Of a DNA stretch of 64,000 bases, positions 56,979 to 64,000 are shown one piece after another. Source of the DNA: Chinchilla lanigera (Eukaryota > Chordata > Mammalia > Rodentia > Chinchillidae); the NCBI RefSeq assembly GCF_000276665.1, contig NW_004955429.1:6875231-6939230 (forward strand), in the 5' to 3' direction. How positions within the stretch are numbered: position 1 is the first letter of the stretch; each line of letters starts with the position of its first letter. The notes under the pieces are model-generated. The model was not told where the DNA came from and did no database searches. It was given only the letters and a program-made list of their open reading frames with translations. The position numbers and the translations under genes are program-made.

Positions 56979-58622
56979 AAAATCGTGTACTTTAAGTAGG
57001 TACAGTGGTAAATTTTATATTACATATATTACCACAATTAGAAAGGAGAAGAAGGGCAGGTTTGTAACAATCCCATGAAACAGGTGAAAGTGGGGTGTGC
57101 GGAGGAACAAGGCAGTGAGTAGCCCAAGCTGACAGGAGGCAGAAGGAAGAGCAGACTTTCCTCACCTTCTCCCTCCCTCTGAAGGATTATTTGGAAGTTC
57201 AGTAACCGAGGGCTAACACTTCTTAAGTGTGTTCTGGGCTTTACCACAATGCCCTTGACTTGGAAGATCACTTCCTATGTTCACACTCATTTCCACCCAC
57301 AACGCCAAGCCTCTCCTTTACTGTGAGATAGCAGTAATGTCCATTATTCATGGCATTTTGTGTTTGAATAGCGTACTTTATGGAGCTCCTAAGACTCTCA
57401 CTGCATTGAGCATTAAGGTGCTGTCTGAAACCTTTCTCTCACTCTTCCCCCACTCTCTTTCTGGCCAGTCTTGGTGGGGTGTGAGAGCTGCTCTTAATGC
57501 TGCTACTGGTTTTGAATGGAAACTTCACTATTCCCTTAGAAAAGCAGGTGAATTTAGTCTGCTTGGTGAGATCTATTGATTAGCAAATTTTTGCCCCTCT
57601 CACAATGGCCAAAATCTGGGTGTTTTTCCTCCATAGTTCATTCTACTAATCAGCTAGTCATGCATTCCCCATAATTATTATGATCCTGTTGTATGTCAGG
57701 CATGGTGCATGCTATGATAAGCAAGGACTTTTTCCATGTGTTTTTACCTTTTGTGTGTTTATTATACCCAGTTTTCATTCTCAAGTATTGAAACACACAA
57801 AGAATAGCATGTTCTTCTATTGTTCAAACTAAAAACTGTTGATTAATACTGCTTATATGTAAGTAGGCAGCATATGAGTGCTCAGAAGTTTTAAGAAATA
57901 GGATGAATAAAGAAAATGACAGCTGTATAGCTCTTTCTTGAGTGTAAGGAAAGTAAGCACCAGTGAGAGAAAATCCCAACAAATGTTAAATTAGGGGAAA
58001 AGCCCTCAACCACCCTATCTACAAATGTAGTTAAATAGGTGATGGCACACATGGGCATGTGTGATTGATACCTGTGTGAGGTTGGTTTTTATGCTGTTGA
58101 CATCTACTTCCATCGTCCTAGGAACCATCTCACAGATAGAGAACAGCTGCCATAAGAAGATATGGACAAAACAAGAAAATGTGCAACTAGCGCCAAGTTC
58201 TAGGGTTCCAGGAGTGTCTTACCATTCCCGGCTTGAAAACACAGCTCTTAATTAAGCTCATGCTGCATCTAAATTTTAGTTTCCATCTAAGAACTTCATA
58301 GTAGGTTTTGTTTGTGCTTTTTAGAGATTTCAGTTCAAATCTTTTCAACTTTCAGAGATTAATCAAGACCTACACAGCACCTGTAAAAAAAAAGTCATGG
58401 TTTATTTTAGTCACCTTTTTCATGCTTTTCCTGGCAGTTTTCTCTTACCTCTTTCCTTTATTACACAGGCCTTTCCTTGTTACTAGTTAATCTGAGACTA
58501 CCATAGTATTCTTTTAGTCAATTCGGTGTATATTTCCTATGCACCTATTATGTCTAGGACTTTGCTATCAGATGGTGGTACAAAAGTAGAAATTACTTTG
58601 TAGAATAAAAATCATTTATCTT

Positions 58623-58779
58623 AGCCAGGCATGGTGGCACATGCCTATAATTCCAGCACTCAGGAGGCCGAGGCAGGGGGATCACTTTGAGTTCAAGGCC
58701 ACCCTGGGCTACACAGTGAATTCAAGGCCAGCCTGAACTGCATAGTAAAACCCTGTCTCAAGAAGACACCCCCCCAAAA
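58623..58779 (+). mobile_element. B1-like SINE, young, perfect target-site duplication
   Basis: AGCCAGGCATGGTGGCACAT ... GAGGCCGAGGCAGGGGGATC ... AACCCTGTCTCAAG. A perfect 16-base repeat AAAAATCATTTATCTT flanks it (58607-58622 and 58780-58795). Confidence 0.95.
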
Positions 58780-58855
58780 AAAAATCATTTATCTTGATTT
58801 ACAGAATTTGCAAGTCTTGTCATGACTGTAATGTTACGTAAAATTGTAAACCTAC

Positions 58856-58875
58856 CTCTGTCTGTCTGTCTGTCA
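58856..58875 (+). repeat. (TCTG)n short tandem repeat
   Basis: CCTCTGTCTGTCTGTCTGTC, five tetranucleotide units. Confidence 0.9.
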
Positions 58876-58879
58876 TGTT

Positions 58880-59096
58880 TCGGGGGAGTACAGGGGATTG
58901 AACATGGGCCTTTACATATGCTAGGCAAGCTCTCTAGACTGTGGTACATCTTCAGAACATCCTCAGCCCACCTCTCTTTTTAAGACATTGTCTCACCAAA
59001 TTGCTCAGGGGAACCACAAACTTGCAGTCCTCCTAACGTCTGCCTCCCTAGTAACTTGCATTAATGGACTATGTGTGTGCACTGCTGTGTCTGGCA
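58880..59096 (-). mobile_element. B1-dID/MEN-like composite SINE, antisense
   Basis: The antisense ID half (GGGGATTGAACATGGGCCTT ... CTAGGCAAGCTCTCTAG ... TCCTCAGCCC) is followed by the antisense 7SL half (GACATTGTCTCACCAAATTG ... CTGCCTCCCTAGTAACTTGC). Diverged, same order as at 30625 and 51125. Confidence 0.6.
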
Positions 59097-60158
59097 TAAT
59101 CCTGCCTCACTGTCCTAGAAACGTTCAGAAGTATCCCACCTCAGCAGTTTGTCTTCATCTATATTTTTATGACGTTTTGTGATACAATCCATGAGCCCAT
59201 TGTCAGTGGCAACACTTGTATCTGTAACCTAAAAGACTGTCCGTGGGTTACCAGGCTGGAATGGAGGAACCCAAGTCTTCCCTGAGCTTCGTCACTGATC
59301 GTCCCAATAAACTTAAGGAAGTGTTCTCAACTTTTGTAGACCTCAATTTGTTCTTTCTTAAAAATAGGGCATCGGATTAGATTGTCTCTGCTTCTTGAAA
59401 TTAAGTCTATTTTAAGAAAATGTAATTACTATGTTACCTTTTATGTCATAAGAAAGTAATGAGATTCTAGTGTGCATAGATATCCCAGTTACTAAACTAA
59501 GAATCACATGTCATTCTGTTGAATAAACACTGATGCACCACCGTAGAATATAATGGAAAGAATAGATGCTGAATTTCTCCTCTATAGCATTTAGCAGTCA
59601 TTGCCCTGGTCTTTTTTTTTTTTTTTTTTAATCCTTTCAGAAAGGTTTTTTTTTGGTTTCAACTTTTTCCCCAGTAGGATAATACAGAAAATTTTCTGCC
59701 TGAAGATGGAATGGTTGTTCCCTTGAGGTCACATTTAATTTTAAGAGCTATAAATCTATAAATTAAACTATCCCTTGAAACATAAAAATATCTCTTTGGT
59801 AGACTTCTAACGTTACTAAAAAAGAGATCTGTATTGAGGATCACTAATCATGGGAGTAATATATAGTACCATTTCCATTTGGGAATGAGTTCTTTGCTTC
59901 TATTAATGCATCTAGAATTTTCCTATCCCTGAAATGTCCTGGAAGCTTCCCATCTATATCTCCTATGAATTCTTCTATTTTTCCCAAAAAATAGTTATTG
60001 AACAGTTATTCAGTGACTTTCTGATGTGCTAGAATTGACTATTTAGTAGTGTCACAGTCCCAGAATTTTAACAGATTATATTGAGAAACAGTTACATAAG
60101 AGGCCATCATAATATAATGCAATAATTGTAATAAAACTATGTAAAGATAGGGAGGACA

Positions 60159-60253
60159 AGGGGCTGGGGATTTAGCTCAGCGGCAAAAGCGCCTGCCTGG
60201 CAAGCGCAAGGTCGTGAGTTCGGTTCCCAGTACCAGAGAAAAACCAAAAAAAA
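60159..60253 (+). mobile_element. ID-like SINE, youngest copy, perfect target-site duplication
   Basis: GGGGCTGGGGATTTAGCTCA ... GAGTTCGGTTCCCAGTACCA and A-rich tail. The CpG sites in the B box are intact. The 15-base flank AAGATAGGGAGGACA is perfect on both sides (60144-60158 and 60254-60268). Confidence 0.95.
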
Positions 60254-60599
60254 AAGATAGGGAGGACACACAGCAGAATTGTGCTAGGGAGCAAGAAAGC
60301 CCCCCGCCCCCGATAAGGAAGCACTCTCAATAGAGGAGGAGTTGCTAGGTAGATATTTAGACTAGTGCGGTTGGGCAGAGGGAAAATACTCCAAACAAAT
60401 GGAGATATGAAATAGCCTAAATGTTCACACCCACTGTAGTAGTTTGGTATATCAGAAGCATATCTGAGGCAGAGATTAAGAGGAAATAAAACTATAGAGA
60501 GTTAGGCAGAGGCCAGATATCCAGTCTTTAGATGCTGCAGGAACTTGGTTTTATTCTATAGGAAATGAGGAATATTGTTTTAACAGGGGAATCACTAAC

Positions 60600-60752
60600 G
60601 ATCAAATTTATGAAATCTTGGACAAGGTATATAACCTCTCAGTGCCTCTGTAAAATAGAGTCATGGTGTCTCATTAAGTATTATGAGATGTGAATGATTT
60701 GTACATCTAAGGCACTTAATATAGTGCTGTACACATAGTAACCTCCATAAAA
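60600..60752 (+). mobile_element. MIR SINE remnant
   Basis: TCTTGGACAAGGTATATAAC then CTCTCAGTGCCTCTGTAAAA ... GGCACTTAATATAGTGCTGT and ACACATAGTAA follow MIR order. Confidence 0.7.
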
Positions 60753-60779
60753 AAAACTAGTGAAGCCTTGTATGATCTA

Positions 60780-61490
60780 ACTCCTTACCTTTTGAAATCT
60801 TATATCATCTTTGTCCTTCGCCCATTTTTAAATTGGGTTACTTGCCTTTTTAGTAATAAGTTGTTTATATACTCTGGATACCAGATCCTTTTCACAAATA
60901 TATCTAGAATATATATTTTCATCCGAAATACAAATCAAAACTATGAGGAGATATCTCTTCACACTCATTAGAGTTTTATAATAAAAAAGAAAAATAAGTA
61001 TTAGCAAGGATGTGGAGAAATTGGAACTCTGATGTACTGCTGGTGGGAATGTAAAAAGTAGAAACCACCCAAACATCGACTAAATGGGAATGGTTAGACC
61101 AAATGTGGTATGTTTATACAGTGGAACTTTATTTCTCAATAAAAATGAAATTCTGATATGTGTTACAACATGGACTTTGAAAACATTGTGTTAGGAGGCT
61201 AGTCATAAAAGACTACATATTATGTGACATTTAGGTGAAATCCCCAGGATAAAAAAATCTATAGAAACATAACATAAATTAACAGTTGCCTAGGGCTAAA
61301 GGGCTTGAGAAAAAGAGGAGTGACTGCTAAAAAGTAAGAGGTATCTTTTTGGAGTGGTGAAAATATTTTAAAATTGATTGTGAAGATGGTTACACAACTG
61401 TGAATCTGCCAAATGGCACAGTTATGAATGGGTGAAGTTATAGTATGCTGATTATGTCTTGATAAAAATAAAATTTTAAAAAATCAGTGT
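60780..61490 (+). mobile_element. L1M 3' end with 5' inversion
   Basis: 60780 to about 60915 reads as antisense L1 (CGCCCATTTTTAAATTGGGT ... TTGTTTATATACTCTGGATA and CCAGATCC). From about 60925 the sequence switches to sense L1 (AAATACAAATCAAAACTATG ... GATGTACTGCTGGTGGGAAT ... GTCTTGATAAAAATAAAATT). The inverted part derives from just upstream of where the sense part starts, the pattern of twin priming. No coding capacity. Confidence 0.78.
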
Positions 61491-61492
61491 TA

Positions 61493-61642
61493 ATGAGATG
61501 GGCATGGTGACACACACCTGTAATCCCAGCACTTGGGAAGCTGAGGCAGGAGGATCATTGTGAGTTTGAGGCCAGCCTAGGCTACAAAGTGAGCTCAAGG
61601 CCAGCCTGAACTGCACAGTGAGACCCTGTCTCAAAAAGAAAA
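61493..61642 (+). mobile_element. B1-like SINE with target-site duplication
   Basis: GGGCATGGTGACACACACCT ... GAGGCCAGCCTAGGCTACAA ... GACCCTGTCTC. Near-identical flanks AAAAAATCAGTGTT and AAAAAATCAATGTT. It is inserted at the 3' end of the L1. Confidence 0.93.
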
Positions 61643-62095
61643 AAAAAATCAATGTTGAATTATGAAGTGTGACTATATCCTACAGTAAAAGATCAAACTA
61701 AATAACTGTTAAAGGACACCTCCCATGTAGTGTGATTCTAAACTTCTGTAATTTCAGATTGAGTCAGTGGAAAATAAGTCTTTTAAACTCAAATTTTGAA
61801 GCCTGATAAACTAGTAAAATAGTATCTCTCAGACATTGTTTTAAACTAATTTTTAAGAAGGTATTAAAAACTTTGATTTTATACAATTTAGTCTTCTGTG
61901 TTTTTCTACAAACAACAAGGTTTCAATAGTAATTAGTATAATCCTGTATAAGACTTTTTTCTACCTTCAACCTTTAAAAAACAATAGAAAAATAAGCAAT
62001 AATCGCTATATTAAGATTTTCTAAGATTTGCCAGTGCTCATTTTCAAAAGGAATTTTTTGAATAATATGGTAGAAGTTGGCTCTTAAGTATTTCT

Positions 62096-62740
62096 TTTAA
62101 TTAGCACATGATAATTGTTCATATTTATGAGGGTACAGTGTGATGTTTAAGAACAACATGTACACATTGTGTAATGACCAAACCTGAATAATTGCGTATC
62201 CATGCCTGCAGATGTTTATCATTTCTTTGTGGCGACCACATTGAAAACCCACTCTTCTACTTGTGGCACACACCACCCCTCGTTGTGGGGCACGCCTGTA
62301 GTCCCAGCTGTTGAGGAGGCTGAGGCAATAGGATTCTTGAGGCCAAGAGTTGAAGGCCAGTGTAGGCAACATAGTAAGACCTTGTTTAAAAAAGAAAATT
62401 TACTCTTCTAGCTGCTGGAAACATGCAATACATTTTTGTTACCCATTACCCTGCCACGTCAGAATTGACTCTTCTTTTCCAGCTATAAATTTTGCCTACT
62501 GGCCAATTTCTGCCCATCTTTTCCTATCCTCTACTTCCCCAGTCTCTGGAAACCACTGTTTTATTCTCTACTTTTGTGAGATAGCTTTCTTAGATTCCAC
62601 ACTGGAGTGAAACAGTTCAGGGTTTGTCTTTTTGTGTCTGGCTTATTTCATCACAGCATAATGTCTTCCAGGATCATCCACACTGTCGCAGTGATATTGT
62701 TACATTTTTGTACAGAATACTTTCAGAGCTTTGCATTTTT
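62096..62740 (-). mobile_element. L1MA-like 3'-UTR, antisense, split by a SINE
   Basis: TAATTGTTCATATTTATGAG, TGTACACATTGTGTAATGAC, ... then after the SINE GCTGGAAACATGCAATACAT, CTCTGGAAACCACTG, TCTTAGATTCCACACTGGAG and AATGTCTTCCAGGATCATCC in antisense L1 order. Confidence 0.8.
62260..62401 (+). mobile_element. 7SL-derived SINE (B1/FAM-like) in L1
   Basis: GGGGCACGCCTGTAGTCCCA ... GAGGCTGAGGCAATAGGATT ... AAGACCTTGTTTAAAAAAG. The flanks ACTCTTCTA occur at 62251-62259 and 62402-62410. It lacks the usual B1 internal duplication. Confidence 0.85.
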
Positions 62741-63149
62741 GTTTGGGCCTTGTATTGACTTCCTAGGAGGCTGTAGGAAAATCATTACATCTCTTCTGCC
62801 AATTTCCTAGCTTTAAACATGACAGTAGTGTTGTTTCAGAAGAGCAAGATAGGACATAACTTTTGAGAGCATTCAAAGGATGTAGCTTTTTTAAAAATTA
62901 GGGAGAAAATGAAAAAGACTGAAAGTCATAATTAGGATCTTTGCATAGATGATTGGAGTGTGTAGTATTATTTTATGTACAGAGATGAGGATTTAAATCA
63001 ATTTTATATTTGTGATTCAAAATAATTTTATTGAGAAAAATACTGTGTGAGTATCATAAATTTAGCATACCACATTTTCCTTATCTGTATAATGGAAATT
63101 ATATGGCATACAGTAAATAGGTCAGGGTTACAGAAAAAGAGCCCTGAAA

Positions 63150-63600
63150 TAAGGATACCTGTACATCCAGTCAGTTGATTCTCAACAGTAGTGTCAAGGC
63201 AGTTCAAAGGGGTAAAGATTAGTCTTTTCAACAAATGCTATTGGAACAACTGGGTATCTGTGTAACAAAAAATGAACTTTGACCCCCTACCTTGTTTGTG
63301 AGACAGGCAAAGGCTTCCTGGACAGGACTTTCAAATTACTATTAAAAACAATATGTTGGACTTAATGAAAATTAAAAGCTTTTAACTATTCAAAAGACAC
63401 CATTAAGAAAATGAAAAAGTTTATATTGTCAGTGCCTCCAAAGGGCCAATTTCACACTATTTGTAAACTAAAAAGTTAACCTACCAAAGTTTCATGGATT
63501 TTGGTAGAAAACATTAACTCTTGGGTTAGATATTAAAAATAGTTTGCTGTTCACAGCAAAAGCAGTTGCTAGAATATCAGCATATTTGTGCCAGTTTCCC
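63150..63600 (+). mobile_element. L1 ORF2 fragment, sense
   Basis: GTGTCAAGGCAGTTCAAAGG ... GTCTTTTCAACAAATGCTAT then TGGAACAACTGGGTATCTGT ... ACACCATTAAGAAAATGAAA matches the late part of L1 ORF2. Frames are broken. Confidence 0.72.
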
Positions 63601-63601
63601 A

Positions 63602-63776
63602 AGCCGCGGTGTGGTGGCACAAGTCTGTAATAGAAGCATTCTGGGAGACTGAGGCAGGAAGAGTTTAAGCCCAGCCTGAGCAAGTTAGGGACTTAGCAAA
63701 ATCTTGTCTCAAAGTACAAATAAAAGAGCTGGACATAGAGCTCAGTGCAAAGACCCTGGGTTCCTCACTACTACAC
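63602..63776 (+). mobile_element. B1-dID/MEN-like composite SINE, sense
   Basis: The 7SL half (GCGGTGTGGTGGCACAAGTC ... GAGACTGAGGCAGGAAGAGT ... AAATCTTGTCTC) is followed by an A-rich linker (AAAGTACAAATAAAAGAGC) and then an ID half (TGGACATAGAGCTCAGTGCA ... CCCTGGGTTCCTCACTAC). This is the sense version of the composites seen reversed elsewhere. Confidence 0.68.
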
Positions 63777-64000
63777 ATATACACACAAAAGGTACATTGT
63801 TAATTATTGGATGCATTTCACCTTGGCCATAAGGACAACATTTATGGCAGTTCAGTCATCAGTAACATCCGCTGCCCTGAGAGTTGAGGCTGACCTGAAT
63901 GCCATCCACCACCCTTCAAAGAGGGACAAAATTTCATACCACCTTTTTAGGAACAAATTTCATAGCTCTTTGGAAATTGAATAATTCCCATTGTAGTGAT

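Larger units (their letters stand above)
55640..57045 (+). mobile_element. L1M ORF2 end and 3' UTR, sense, split by ID and B1
   Basis: CAAAATTAAAACCTTTTCAT, GTTATTTGCAAATCAT-like ATTATTTGCAAATCATATAT, CAGGGAAATGAAAATGAAAA, CAATAGCCCAAATATGGAAA and GTGTACTTTAAGTAGGTACA run in normal L1 order to the 3' end at about 57045. An ID-like SINE (56636-56712) and a B1 (56858-56978) are inserted in its 3' UTR. No intact reading frame. Confidence 0.82.
35058..64000 (+). other. DNAJC1: Start of DNAJC1 intron 8
   Basis: At least 28.9 kb of intron after exon 8, running off the window. No further DNAJC1 exon (SANT domains) was recognised. It is dominated by L1 fragments in both orientations, with nested DNA transposons, MaLR LTRs, B1 and ID SINEs. 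Stretches where I recognise nothing include about 35910-36770, 37110-37440, 37620-38250, 40540-41180, 41450-42400, 46880-48190, 49270-50540, 51840-52700, 57050-58600 and 59100-60140. Confidence 0.82.

Noticed and set aside
35058..64000. Search for DNAJC1 exon 9 (start of first SANT domain, APEWTEEDL...)
   Set aside because: No stretch encoding the expected Trp-rich SANT sequence with splice borders was found by eye; it is probably downstream of the window. A small diverged exon could have been missed.
1..64000. CRISPR arrays, operons, phage or bacterial defence systems
   Set aside because: The window is a spliced vertebrate gene with mammalian repeats; the only regularly repeated units are SINEs and microsatellites.

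Overview
The window is mammalian genomic DNA, almost certainly from a rodent. It is AT-rich, spliced, and full of B1-like (7SL-derived) SINEs and ID-like (tRNA-derived) SINEs, plus older MIR, L2, L1M, MaLR, Tigger, mariner and hAT fragments. The B1 copies carry the internal duplication typical of rodent B1. Several older copies are B1 plus ID composites of the B1-dID/MEN type. This suggests a non-murid rodent (a beaver-like or squirrel-related lineage is possible), but I cannot name the species.

I can support one protein-coding gene: DNAJC1 (MTJ1/HTJ1), an ER-membrane J-domain co-chaperone, on the + strand. Seven internal coding exons, here called 2 to 8 by comparison with the known protein, lie at 2533-2634, 3130-3176, 9679-9844, 10694-10791, 11735-11828, 23570-23660 and 34894-35057. 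All have AG/GT borders and compatible phases. Joined, they encode an uninterrupted stretch of about 254 residues: the J domain from just before helix II through the HPD motif, the transmembrane segment, a strongly basic cytosolic stretch, and the acidic linker before the first SANT domain. Exon 1 (signal peptide and start of the J domain) lies upstream of the window. The SANT-domain exons were not found and should lie downstream. The exon at 11735-11828 is too short to stand out as an open reading frame and was found by phase and homology.

Layout: 1-2532 is the end of intron 1. 2533-11828 holds exons 2-6, including a 6.5-kb intron 3 that is unusually poor in SINEs. 11829-23569 is intron 6, with a 100-N assembly gap at 20439-20538 inside B1 copies and a truncated 5S rRNA retropseudogene. 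23661-34893 is intron 7, with L1 fragments, two copies of a ~78-bp hAT MITE, and a truncated U2 snRNA retropseudogene. 35058-64000 is the start of a very large intron 8, dominated by antisense and sense L1, with nested mariner, Tigger and MaLR insertions and a third hAT MITE.

I see no CRISPR array, operon, functional RNA gene or second host gene. I found no clearly novel biological system. The more interesting observations concern transposons and retroposition: a short hAT MITE family with target-site duplications, two 3'-truncated small-RNA retropseudogenes flanked by direct repeats, an L1 5' inversion, and decayed Tigger and mariner transposase sequences nested in an L1. Repeat boundaries are approximate, because all family calls were made by eye without a repeat library.
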